DNA from: Streptomyces sp. MMG1533
GTDB lineage: Bacteria > Actinomycetota > Actinomycetes > Streptomycetales > Streptomycetaceae
Direction of reading: 5' to 3'
Assembly: GCF_001279775.1 (NCBI RefSeq)
Contig: NZ_LGDG01000273.1
Location: 1-40,999 of the forward strand
Length of the DNA stretch: 40,999 nucleotides
Shown: in pieces, positions 32,076 through 39,752 of the stretch
Numbering within the stretch: the first letter of the stretch is position 1
How the letters are laid out: every line of letters starts with the position of its first letter
Notes under the pieces: model-generated
The model's database searches: none
The model's input: only the letters and a program-made list of their open reading frames with translations
What the model was told of the DNA's origin: nothing
Program-made: the position numbers and the translations under genes

Positions 32076-32081
32076 ACACTA
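32076..32081 (-). promoter_or_regulatory. Candidate -10 box TAGTGT for the UTRA-glycosyltransferase operon
   Basis: TAGTGT, a frequent Streptomyces -10 hexamer, lies on the minus strand 94 bases before the UTRA start. No good -35 is visible at 17 bases. Transcription from here would include both leader hairpins. Confidence 0.35.
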
Positions 32082-32142
32082 ACAAGGCTGCTTGCCCGGC
32101 GGGAGACGACTGCTGAGCCGTAGCAGGAAGTTGTGAGCGGGA

Positions 32143-35100
32143 TCACTGGCCGCACGGAGGCTCGTACGACAGACGCGGCAGGTACTCGTGCCACTTCTCC
32201 GGTGTCAGAACGCCCCTGGTGGTCGAGCAGATGTGGCTGACGGCGTCGTCGACGTCGAGGTTCCACAGCCTTACCGTGTCGGTGCCGCTGGACACCCCGA
32301 TCATGTGGCTCTTGGGGCTGAAGGACAGGAAGTTGCCCGTCTTGGCGTTGGGGCTCATCGACTGGCCGATGGGGGAGGCGTGTGCGGGGTTGCCGGAGTC
32401 CCAGAGCCGGACCGTGTTGTCGTTGCCGCCGCTGGCCAGGATGTCGCCGTCGTCGCCGAAGGTCAGCGACACGACCGCTTCGGTGTGGCCGGTGAGGGGG
32501 GAGCCCAGGAGGGTCGCCTCGGAGGGGTCGCCGACGTTCCACAGCCGCACGGTGTCGTCGTCGCTGCCGCTGGCCAGAGTGTGCCCGTCCGGGCTGAAGG
32601 CGACCACGTTGACGGGGCCGAGGTGACCCTTGAGCGCGGTGCCGAGGGCCTTCGTGCGACCGGGGTCGGTGACGTTCCACAGCCGGACGCTGCCGTCCGC
32701 GCTGCCGCTGGCCAGCGTGTGGCCGTCCGGGCTGAAGGCGAGGGCGTTGACATAGCCCTTGTGGCCGGTGAGGGGCGCGCCGGCCGGAACGACGTGGGAC
32801 GGGTCGCTGACGTTCCACAACCGGATGGTGCGGTCGTCGTAGGCGGTCGCCAGGGTGCGCCCGTCCGGGCTGAAGGCCAGTGCGTCGGGGCCCATGAACC
32901 GGGTCCGCAGGGTGAGGTGCGGTCCGTAGGGGACCGGTCGGGTCGGGTCGGTGACGTTCACCAGATACACCTCCCGGCTTCCCGTCAGCACCGCGAGGGT
33001 GTGGCCGTCGGGAGTGAACGCCAGCGAACGCTGGCCTTCGTCGCCGGGCATGAACGGCTCGCTCAGGGACACGGGCCGGTCCGGCCTGTCCACGTTCCAC
33101 AGCCGGATCCGTCCGTCGCGCGCGGCCGTGGCCAGCACCCGCCCGTCCGGCCGGAACGCGCCGGTCCGGCCGATCATGTCGGACGTGGGGATCGACCACA
33201 GGCGGACCTTGCTGTCGCCGCTTCCGGTGGCGAGGGTGCGGCCGTCCGGGCTGAAGCCCAGCGCGTACATCTCGCCGCTGCTCCCCGCGAGCGGCTCGCC
33301 GACCTGCGCCGGATAGGCCGGATCGCTGACGTTCCACAGGCTCGCCGTGCTGTCCGCGCTGGCGGCGGCGAGCGTCGTACCGTCGGGGCTGAAGGCCACG
33401 GACCACACGGCGCCGGTGTGGCCGGTGAGCGGCCCGCCGAGAGCCTGGGCATGACCGGGATCGGCCACGTCCCACAGCCGTACGGTGTCGTCCGCGCTGC
33501 CACTGGCGAGCGTACGGCCGTCGGGGCTGAAGGCCACGGAGTGCACGAGGTCGGTGTGGCCCTTCAGCACCGGGCCGACCCGCTTCGGGCGACGAGGATC
33601 GGCCGTGTTCCACAGCCGGATCGTGTCGTCGTCGCCGGCGGCGGCCAGCGTCCGTCCGTCGGGGCTGAAGGCCACGGCACGGACCGCGGCCGTGTGCCCG
33701 GTGAGGGCGCCGAGCGCCTTCGGCCGGCTCGGGTCGCCCATGTCCCACAGGCGTACGGTCCGGTCCTCGCCGGCGGAGGCCAGCGTGTGTCCGTCCGGGC
33801 TGAAGGCGAGCAGGTAGATCGTGCCTTCGTGACCGGTCAGGGGCTTGCCGATCGGGGTCGGGTGACGGGGATCCCGTACGTCCCACAGGCGAATGGTGCC
33901 GTCGTCCCCGGCGCTGGCGAGGGTGCTGCCGTCGGGGCTGAAGACGGCGCTGCTCACCCAGCTGGTGTGCCCGGTGAGGGGCTTGCCCAGCGGCTTCGGG
34001 TGCGTCGGGTCCCGCACGTCCCACAGGCGTACGGTCCGGTCGTAGCTGGCGGTGGCCAGGGTGTGGCCGTTCGGGCTGAACGAGGTGAGGTAGACGGCGC
34101 CGGTGTGGCCGAGCAGCGGGGTGGCCAGCGGGGCGTTCACGATCGAGATCAGCCGGTTGTTCGTCCCCTCGTCGCCCGGCCGCAGGTCATGGGCCACCAG
34201 GTCGAGCTGGGCGGACAGCGAGGGGTCCGTGTACTGGACGCGGTCCGCCTCGGCGACCACCTGCTCGAACACCGCGTCGTTGCGCTGCTGCCACGCGATC
34301 ACCGCCGCGCCGACGGCCACCATGGCCAGGACGACCAGCGCCGACACCGCGCCGCGGCTGATCCAGACGGTGCGCCTGTGCAGCCTGACCGAGGCGGCGA
34401 GGAAGTCCACCGCGCTGCGGGTCAGGAAGGTCTCGCCCGCGGACTTCGCCCAGCTGTGGGCCTGTTCCAGCCGCGAACCCCGGTAGAGCAGGGACGCGTC
34501 GCGGTGGGAACCCTCCCAGGCGCGGCCGTCCTCCTCGAGGCGCTGGCGCAGCAGGTGGTCGCCCCGGCCCTCGTCTATCCAGTCGCGCAGCCGGGGCCAG
34601 GCGGTCAGCAGCGCCTCGTGGGTGATCTCCACGGTCTCCGCGTCGAGCGTCACCAACCGGGCCTGTACGAGAGCTTCGAGCGACTCCTCCGTCTTGCCGG
34701 GGTCCCTCGACTCCTCCGCCAGCTGCCGTCGCGTCCCCCGCCGACGGGTCGCTTGGGTGTCCTCGCCCAGCCGGACCAGCCGGAGCAGCAGCAGGCGCGC
34801 GGCCGTGCGTGCCGCCGGGTCGAGCCCGGACCAGGCCCGTTCGGCGGTCGCCGCCACCGCCCCCTGGATGCCGCCCGCCGCGCGGTAGCCGGCCAGCGTC
34901 AGCCGGCCGCCCTTGCGGCGCTGCCAGGTGGCGAGCAGGGCGTGGGACAGCAGCGGCAGCACCCCCGCGTCGTGCGCCCCGCGCGGCCCGTCCGCGCTCA
35001 CCTCCCGCACGATCAGCTCGGCGAGGCCCGGTTCCATCTCCAGCCCGACGGCCTTGGCGGGCCCGGTCACCGCCTCGCGCAACTCCGCGGTGGTCAGCGG

Positions 35101-36102
35101 CCCGAGCACCATGTGCCGGTGCTGGAGCGCGTCGGCCAGTTCGGGATACCCGAGGCACTGCTCGTAGAAGTCGGCCCGGATGCCGAGGACCACGAGCACG
35201 GGGGCCTGCCCGCCCGGGCCGACGGGCGTGCACGCGGCGTGCAGGAACTGGATGAACGTACGCCGGTCCGCCTCGTCGGAGCAGAGGGTGAACGCCTCCT
35301 CGAACTGGTCGACGATGACGACCGGAGGAGCGGGGTTCTCGCAGCGCGCCGCCCACGCGGTGACGGCGTCCCGGACGGCCTCGGGCTCGTCGGCGCCGGC
35401 CGCGACGTCCGCGAGCTCCGGTATCCGGCCGGTCAGTTCCGCGAGCGGATCGGCGCCCGGCACGAGCTGGAGCACCTCCCGCGCCGGCGCGTCGCTCTCC
35501 TCGCCCGGCCCGCCCCGCTGCAGGGCGGGCACCAGGCCGGCGTTGAGCAGGGAGGACTTTCCGGCCCCCGAGGCACCGACGAGCATCACCAGGCCGCCCG
35601 TCTTCTCCGCCGCGCGCAGCTGGGTGACGAGAGCCTCGGTACTGCGCTCCCGGCCGAAGAACCACCGGGCGTCCTGCTGACGGTAGGAGGCGAGCCCGCG
35701 GTAGGGGCAGACACCGGCCCGCTGCTCCTCTTCCTCCGGGGAGGAGGCGGGCCGCTCCCCGGCCGGATCGGCCACCGCCCGCTCCCACAGCCGCTGCCAC
35801 TGGCCCAGGTCGTACAGCCCGGGTGCCACCGGCGCGGGCCGCGCGCGGCGGGCCTGGGGAATCAGGACATGCAGTACGGCGGACAGGGCGGCGAACTGCG
35901 CGGGCACGTTCTTGGCCCGCCGCCAGTCGCTGATCCGCTGGGCGGACACCCGGACGGCCCGCCCGCGTTCGTCGACCCGCTGAAGCCGTACGACCGCTTC
36001 GGACACGCTCTTGAGGGGAGGGTTGCCGGCTTCCCTGTACAGAAGCGCCAGGCGTTCCGCGAAGGCCGTGCGTGCCCCTGAGTCGGAACTCAAGGCGTCC
36101 AC
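32143..36102 (-). CDS. HTH-nSTAND1-transmembrane-WD40 protein
   Basis: A 1319-residue protein from GTG 36102. Residues 1-85 look like a helix-turn-helix unit (VSAQRISDWRRAKNVPAQFAALSAVLHVL). The STAND NTPase starts at CPYRGLASYRQQDARWFFGRE (132-152), with Walker A GASGAGKS (K182), Walker B VVIVDQFEEAFT (D265) and a winged-helix end (VEITHEALLTAWPRLRDWIDEG). A membrane helix spans about 584-604. From about 664 come 14 WD40 repeats with the phrase FSPDGxTLASGSxDxTVRLWD, enough for two seven-bladed propellers; repeats 7-10 and 14 are degenerate. Such proteins are switch-like signalling or defence ATPases with the propellers as sensors. No effector enzyme domain is visible. Confidence 0.92.
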   Translation of the reverse strand: MDALSSDSGARTAFAERLALLYREAGNPPLKSVSEAVVRLQRVDERGRAVRVSAQRISDWRRAKNVPAQFAALSAVLHVLIPQARRARPAPVAPGLYDLGQWQRLWERAVADPAGERPASSPEEEEQRAGVCPYRGLASYRQQDARWFFGRERSTEALVTQLRAAEKTGGLVMLVGASGAGKSSLLNAGLVPALQRGGPGEESDAPAREVLQLVPGADPLAELTGRIPELADVAAGADEPEAVRDAVTAWAARCENPAPPVVIVDQFEEAFTLCSDEADRRTFIQFLHAACTPVGPGGQAPVLVVLGIRADFYEQCLGYPELADALQHRHMVLGPLTTAELREAVTGPAKAVGLEMEPGLAELIVREVSADGPRGAHDAGVLPLLSHALLATWQRRKGGRLTLAGYRAAGGIQGAVAATAERAWSGLDPAARTAARLLLLRLVRLGEDTQATRRRGTRRQLAEESRDPGKTEESLEALVQARLVTLDAETVEITHEALLTAWPRLRDWIDEGRGDHLLRQRLEEDGRAWEGSHRDASLLYRGSRLEQAHSWAKSAGETFLTRSAVDFLAASVRLHRRTVWISRGAVSALVVLAMVAVGAAVIAWQQRNDAVFEQVVAEADRVQYTDPSLSAQLDLVAHDLRPGDEGTNNRLISIVNAPLATPLLGHTGAVYLTSFSPNGHTLATASYDRTVRLWDVRDPTHPKPLGKPLTGHTSWVSSAVFSPDGSTLASAGDDGTIRLWDVRDPRHPTPIGKPLTGHEGTIYLLAFSPDGHTLASAGEDRTVRLWDMGDPSRPKALGALTGHTAAVRAVAFSPDGRTLAAAGDDDTIRLWNTADPRRPKRVGPVLKGHTDLVHSVAFSPDGRTLASGSADDTVRLWDVADPGHAQALGGPLTGHTGAVWSVAFSPDGTTLAAASADSTASLWNVSDPAYPAQVGEPLAGSSGEMYALGFSPDGRTLATGSGDSKVRLWSIPTSDMIGRTGAFRPDGRVLATAARDGRIRLWNVDRPDRPVSLSEPFMPGDEGQRSLAFTPDGHTLAVLTGSREVYLVNVTDPTRPVPYGPHLTLRTRFMGPDALAFSPDGRTLATAYDDRTIRLWNVSDPSHVVPAGAPLTGHKGYVNALAFSPDGHTLASGSADGSVRLWNVTDPGRTKALGTALKGHLGPVNVVAFSPDGHTLASGSDDDTVRLWNVGDPSEATLLGSPLTGHTEAVVSLTFGDDGDILASGGNDNTVRLWDSGNPAHASPIGQSMSPNAKTGNFLSFSPKSHMIGVSSGTDTVRLWNLDVDDAVSHICSTTRGVLTPEKWHEYLPRLSYEPPCGQ

Positions 36103-36127
36103 CCCTTACTTCCTCCGCGCTTGGACA

Positions 36128-36190
36128 TCCGGACCACCGGACCACCGGACCACCGGACCGTCCGGACCACCGCCCCCTTGGACCATCCGG
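36128..36190. repeat. 9-base tandem repeats in the leader of the WD40 gene
   Basis: CCGGACCAC-type units repeat three times at 36128-36158, followed by spaced variants (GTCCGGACC, ATCCGGACC) up to 36195. They lie between the candidate -10 box and the GTG start, so they would be in the transcript leader. Confidence 0.75.
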
Positions 36191-36204
36191 ACCGGAAAAC
36201 CCAC

Positions 36205-36210
36205 TTTATA
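36205..36210 (-). promoter_or_regulatory. Candidate -10 box TATAAA of the WD40 gene
   Basis: TATAAA on the minus strand lies 102 bases before GTG 36102 in an AT-richer patch. The -35 is weak. Between 36211 and 36534 no gene is convincing. Confidence 0.4.
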
Positions 36211-36351
36211 CGGCTGACCTGCGGTTAAGGTTCCGGACCGGCACCGGAACCTCCTCATCCGGCCCCCCTGCTGGCAGGATCACGACGCAACAGCGCAGCA
36301 ACCGGACGTCGTCCGGACAGGCCACCAGCTCAGCGCTCGGAGAGACCACCC

Positions 36352-36666
36352 ATGACGCCGTATGTTCTCGGTCAACTTCCGCCGGAAACCCGACACGGCG
36401 CGCCGGTCTCCTTCCCTGAGCACCAGAGCCCCGTGGAGCCGGTCCCACCCGGACCGGGCACACGCCGACCACGGGCCCCGGCCTCGCCACGATCCACGCC
36501 GCCACGGCACGGATCGACGCCGCCCGCATGGTTCGGCACCGGTCCCCACGAGGGGAGGGACCGGTGCCGGACGACGCGTGGTACGTGCTGTTGTGGTGCT
36601 CGGCAGGTTCGCGCCGTGGTGGTGCTCAGCCCAGTTGCAGGCGGTCGGCCAGTCCGGCCGTCGTGA
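36352..36666 (+). CDS. Doubtful small open frame
   Basis: ATG 36352 follows GGAGAG with a good distance and opens a 104-residue Pro/Arg-rich frame starting MTPYVLGQLPPETRHG. It runs through a strong terminator-like hairpin and into the 3' end of the convergent hydrolase gene. The later residues look like out-of-frame GC-rich sequence. It might be the start of a decayed short gene; no family is recognised. Confidence 0.2.
   Translation: MTPYVLGQLPPETRHGAPVSFPEHQSPVEPVPPGPGTRRPRAPASPRSTPPRHGSTPPAWFGTGPHEGRDRCRTTRGTCCCGARQVRAVVVLSPVAGGRPVRPS
36535..36568 (-). terminator. Perfect 12-base-pair hairpin downstream of the MBL-fold gene
   Basis: GGCACCGGTCCC and GGGACCGGTGCC flank a 10-base loop. 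On the minus strand it follows the stop at 36626 by about 58 bases, the place for a terminator. No T-tract, as is usual in Streptomyces. Confidence 0.7.
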
Positions 36667-37420
36667 ACGCCTTCACGACGTCGTCGCGGCCTTCGGTGAA
36701 GTGGGCCCAGCTGTCGCAGTGCACGGGAACCACCCGGCGCGCGCCGAGAATCCGAGCCGCCTCGGCGGCCCCGGCGCTGTCCAGGACGAGCGGTTCGCCC
36801 TCGAAGAGCACCGGGAAGCGGGGGGCTCCGGCGAACAGGACGGCAGTGTCGACCGGGCCGAAGCGCTCGGCGATCCGCCGGACCGCGTCGAGCGAGGCGT
36901 TGTCACCGCTGACGTAGACGGTGGGCAGGCCCTCCCCGGTCAGGACGAAGCCGACCACCTGGCCGGTGATCGGCACGACCTCCTCGTGCGTCCCGGGTCC
37001 GTGGATCGCGGGCACGCCGGTCACGGTGACCGTGCCGCCGCCCGGGCGGTCCAGCCCCACCGACTCCCAGTCCTCCAGCCCCTTGGCGTCGCCGCCCAGG
37101 CGCTTGGCGCCCGTGGGCGTGGTGAGGGTGAGCGGGATTTCGGCGAGCAGGGCCCGGCCGGACCGGTCGAGGTTGTCGGCGTGCTCGTCGTGTGAGAGCA
37201 GGACCACGTCGACACGGCCGAGATCGCCGGAGGCGGCGGCCGAGGGCGCGGTCTTGGTCAGGGTCGGACGGCCGGGATTCGGGTAGTCGCCGGGCGCGTC
37301 GAAGGTGGGGTCGGTCAGGAAGCGCAGACCGCCGTACTCGAAAAGGGCGGTCGGGCCGCCGAGGACGCGGACGGGGATCTGCTCGTCCGTCTGCTCGTCG
37401 GTCGTGCGGGTAGCAGTCAT
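36626..37420 (-). CDS. MBL-fold metallo-hydrolase
   Basis: A 264-residue protein from ATG 37420. The fold begins VRVLGGPTALFEYGGLRFLTDPTFDAPG; the metal motif is LSHDEHADNLDRSG, a variant of HxHxDH in which the last histidine is Asn, as in UlaG-like members. Further ligands are in VPAIHGPG and TVYVSGDNASLDAV, and VVPVHCDSWAHFTEG. It likely cleaves a phosphodiester or lactone-like bond; substrate unknown. The gene is divergent from an ABATE/CGNR regulator, with three copies of ATCCGTGAGA-type sequence between them, so it is the probable target of that regulator. Confidence 0.9.
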   Translation of the reverse strand: MTATRTTDEQTDEQIPVRVLGGPTALFEYGGLRFLTDPTFDAPGDYPNPGRPTLTKTAPSAAASGDLGRVDVVLLSHDEHADNLDRSGRALLAEIPLTLTTPTGAKRLGGDAKGLEDWESVGLDRPGGGTVTVTGVPAIHGPGTHEEVVPITGQVVGFVLTGEGLPTVYVSGDNASLDAVRRIAERFGPVDTAVLFAGAPRFPVLFEGEPLVLDSAGAAEAARILGARRVVPVHCDSWAHFTEGRDDVVKAFTTAGLADRLQLG

Positions 37421-37432
37421 GAAGGGACACAC

Positions 37433-37486
37433 CTCACGGATGGGAGTTGGTCTATCCGTGAGAGACTGTAGTCCTTTCTCACGGAT
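37433..37486. promoter_or_regulatory. Operator region with three copies of ATCCGTGAGA
   Basis: CTCACGGAT occurs at 37433-37441 and 37478-37486, and its reverse complement ATCCGTGAG at 37454-37462. The last two extend to a perfect 10-base inverted repeat (37454-37463 with 37477-37486, 13-base spacer). All three lie in the 82-base gap between the divergent hydrolase and CGNR genes. Confidence 0.75.
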
Positions 37487-37502
37487 GGCCGCAAGCCGTA
37501 CC

Positions 37503-38111
37503 ATGAGATCCATGAAGGAGACCGTGACCGCCGAGCCCGCACCACCGCCCGCGCCGGGCGCGGAGCAGTACCTCGCCCTCGACTTCGCCAACACCGCCAT
37601 CGCCCTGCCCGGCGGCCAGTTCCTCGACCTCCTCGGCACCCCCGCCGCCGCCAACCGGTGGCTGGCCGAACGTGACCTCGCCCCGACGGACGCCGGAATG
37701 CGGGAGATGTGCGCGGCACAGCTGCGCTCACTGCGCGAGAACGTCAGGGCCCTGCTCGCGTCCCGGGTCGCCGGGCTGCCCGCACTGCCCGCGGCCCTCT
37801 CCGCCGTCAACGACGCGCTGACCAGGGTCCCCACGGCGGCCCTGCTGCACTGGGACGAGAAGAACGGCCCCTACCGCGCAGCCCCGCACCCCACCACGCA
37901 GATCGTCGACCACGCCCTGGCGACCCTCGCCGCCAACACGGCCGACCTGCTCACCGGCCCCGACGCCGAACGCCTCACCGCGTGCGGCTCCCCTCCCTGC
38001 GGCCGCTATCTCCTCAGACACGGTCGCCGCCACTGGTGCTCCACCCGCTGTGGCGACCGCGCCCGCGCGGCCCGCGCCTACGCCCGGCGCACGGGGCGCG
38101 AGACGGACTGA
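37503..38111 (+). CDS. ABATE/CGNR zinc-finger transcriptional regulator
   Basis: A 202-residue regulator; ATG 37503 and ATG 37512 are both possible. The ABATE domain shows YLALDFANTAIALPGGQFLDLLGTP and LRENVRALLASRVAGLPALPAALSAVNDALTRVP. The C-terminal zinc finger has four cysteines, CGSPPC and CSTRC, in ACGSPPCGRYLLRHGRRHWCSTRCGDRARAARAYARR, seen in pieces; the usual CGNR signature is CGDR here. Such regulators sit divergent from the gene they control, and the repeated operator-like sites next door fit autoregulation together with the MBL-fold hydrolase. Confidence 0.92.
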   Translation: MRSMKETVTAEPAPPPAPGAEQYLALDFANTAIALPGGQFLDLLGTPAAANRWLAERDLAPTDAGMREMCAAQLRSLRENVRALLASRVAGLPALPAALSAVNDALTRVPTAALLHWDEKNGPYRAAPHPTTQIVDHALATLAANTADLLTGPDAERLTACGSPPCGRYLLRHGRRHWCSTRCGDRARAARAYARRTGRETD

Positions 38112-38129
38112 ACAGCGGGCGGTACGGGG

Positions 38130-38867
38130 TCAGCTCACGAGCCGCAGCACGTCCGCCAGGCCCCGCTCACCGGTGCGGTGTTCCGCCGGCAGGATGTAGG
38201 TGCGCAGACCGCAGGCGGTCGCGCCGCCGTCGCGGACCGGGTTGTCGCCGACCATGAGCGCGGCACGGGGGTCGACGCCCAGGCCGGCGCAGGCCTTGAG
38301 GAACAACTCGGGGTCGGGCTTCTCGCGGCCCTGCTCGTAGGAGATGACGCAGGTGTCGATCAACGCGTCCATCCCGTGGTGGGCGAGGTGGATGCGCAGG
38401 TCCCAGGCGAAGTCGCTGACGATGCCGACGCGCAGTCCGCGCCCGCGCAGGGCACGCAGGACCGGTTCGGTGTCGGGGTAGGGAACCCAGGCGTCCGGGG
38501 CGGTGAGTTCCCGGTAGGCCGCCTCCTCCGCGCCGCGCAGGAAGTCCACCTGCTCCCACCATCCCCACATGGCACGCCGGTGCTGTGCGGAGGAGAGGTC
38601 CCGGCCCTGCTGGGCGGCGACCACGGAAGGCAGCCGGAAGGCGGCGCGCAACTGGTCGGAGATCTCGGCCACCGCGCCGGGCCGGTCGAGCACGGCGAGG
38701 CGGTCGCAGGCTGCGCCGACCCGGCGCAGCCAGGTCTCCAGGTCGATCATCTGGAAGAGGGTGTTGCTGAAGTCGAACACAACGGCCTGGACCGGCGGCA
38801 CGGGCGCGGCCATCTCGGCGTCGCCGGGGCGGTAGGCGCTCGGTGTTTCGAACAGGGTGTGAATCAC
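38130..38867 (-). CDS. HAD-superfamily hydrolase with an altered catalytic motif
   Basis: A 245-residue protein from GTG 38867, whose start overlaps the DeoR stop by four bases (GTGA). Motif I is AVVFDFSNTLFQ, with nucleophile D32 but serine at the usual acid/base position (34). Motif II is IVSDFAWD, motif III lysine is in GREKPDPELF, and motif IV is ALMVGDNPVRDGGA. The cap domain lies between residues 40 and 140. It is the last gene of the sugar operon and probably dephosphorylates a sugar or polyol phosphate, if active with serine at position 34. Confidence 0.88.
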   Translation of the reverse strand: MIHTLFETPSAYRPGDAEMAAPVPPVQAVVFDFSNTLFQMIDLETWLRRVGAACDRLAVLDRPGAVAEISDQLRAAFRLPSVVAAQQGRDLSSAQHRRAMWGWWEQVDFLRGAEEAAYRELTAPDAWVPYPDTEPVLRALRGRGLRVGIVSDFAWDLRIHLAHHGMDALIDTCVISYEQGREKPDPELFLKACAGLGVDPRAALMVGDNPVRDGGATACGLRTYILPAEHRTGERGLADVLRLVS

Positions 38868-39670
38868 GGGGAGGGCTCTTCGGGTTCGACCGTCTCGACG
38901 GGGACTCCGAGGGCGCGTATGGCCGCGAGTTCCGCGTCGGGGGTGGCGGTGTCGGTGATGACGCCGTGGTAGTCGGCCACGGTGCCGTACGTGTACGTGG
39001 CGGTCTTGCCGAACTTCGAGTGGTCCGCCAGGAGCAGCGCCTGTTCGGCGGAGGCGAGCATGGCCAGCTTCACCTCGACGTAGTCGTTCAGGGGGTGGAA
39101 GAGCCGGCCTTCGAGGACCGCGGTGGCGGACATCAGGGCGAGGTCGGCCCGGATCCGGGACAGGGCTCGGGTGACGGTGGGACCGGTGCAGGAGTTGAAG
39201 TCGCCGCGGTAGTGGCCGCCCAGCAGCGTGACGCTCACGCCGGGCGCGGACCCGAGGCGCTGCGCGAGGCCGACGGAGTTGGTGACGACGTGCAGCTGGT
39301 CCAGCAGGGCCAGCGCGGGGACCAGCGGGAACAGACTGGTCGAGTCGTCCATGAGTACCGTGCTGCCCGGCCTGATCCGGCCGGCGACGGCCGCGCACAG
39401 CGCGTTCTTGGCCGCGAGCGCGCTGTTCTCACGGAAGCGGGTGGCCGTCTCCATGGTGAGGGCGGGGAAGGCGACGGCCCGGCCGCGCTCCTTGCGCAGC
39501 AGGTGGCGCCCGGCGAGGTCGTCGAGGTCCCGGTGCATCGTCATCAGGCTGACGTCGAAGTGCCGGGCGAGGTCGTCGATGCGGGTCTCGCCGTGGTCGG
39601 CGACGTACCGCAGCACGGCCTGGCGCCGTTCCTCGACGGCGGCCTGCGACAGTCGCGCTCGGGCGGTCAC
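38864..39670 (-). CDS. DeoR/GlpR-family sugar operon regulator
   Basis: A 268-residue regulator from GTG 39670, with AAGGAGGGG 6 bases upstream. The winged helix is at about 12-67 (RRQAVLRYVADHGETRIDDLARHFDVSLMTMHRDLDDLAGRHLLRKERG, in pieces). The DeoR sensor domain shows AAVAGRIRPGSTVLMDDSTSLFPLVPAL, LHVVTNSVGLAQRL, VTLLGGHYRGDFNSCTG and ALLLADHSKFGKTATYTYGTVAD. Phosphorylated sugars are the usual inducers of the family. It lies between the dehydrogenase and HAD genes and probably represses this operon. Confidence 0.94.
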   Translation of the reverse strand: MTARARLSQAAVEERRQAVLRYVADHGETRIDDLARHFDVSLMTMHRDLDDLAGRHLLRKERGRAVAFPALTMETATRFRENSALAAKNALCAAVAGRIRPGSTVLMDDSTSLFPLVPALALLDQLHVVTNSVGLAQRLGSAPGVSVTLLGGHYRGDFNSCTGPTVTRALSRIRADLALMSATAVLEGRLFHPLNDYVEVKLAMLASAEQALLLADHSKFGKTATYTYGTVADYHGVITDTATPDAELAAIRALGVPVETVEPEEPSP

Positions 39671-39752
39671 AAGGCCCCTCCTTCCCGGTCGCTCCGGTTT
39701 CGAAGTCTCGCACACGGGCCGGTGCGGGCCGTGCCTGTCCCGTCCGCTCCTC

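Noticed and set aside
32400..34140. Regularly spaced similar DNA segments resembling an array
   Set aside because: They are codons of WD40 repeats (period about 120-140 bases, in frame), not CRISPR repeats with spacers.
18000..36000. Prophage or genomic island
   Set aside because: The NLR-like genes suggested it, but there is no integrase, transposase, attachment repeat, tRNA or change in GC content.
32188..36081. A 1297-residue open frame opposite the WD40 gene
   Set aside because: Antisense to a well-supported protein; its repeats (VPQPDGVVVA...) mirror the WD40 DNA repeats.
36626..37834. MBL-fold gene extended to 37834
   Set aside because: The extra N-terminus runs antisense through the CGNR regulator and the operator region; ATG 37420 fits the family.
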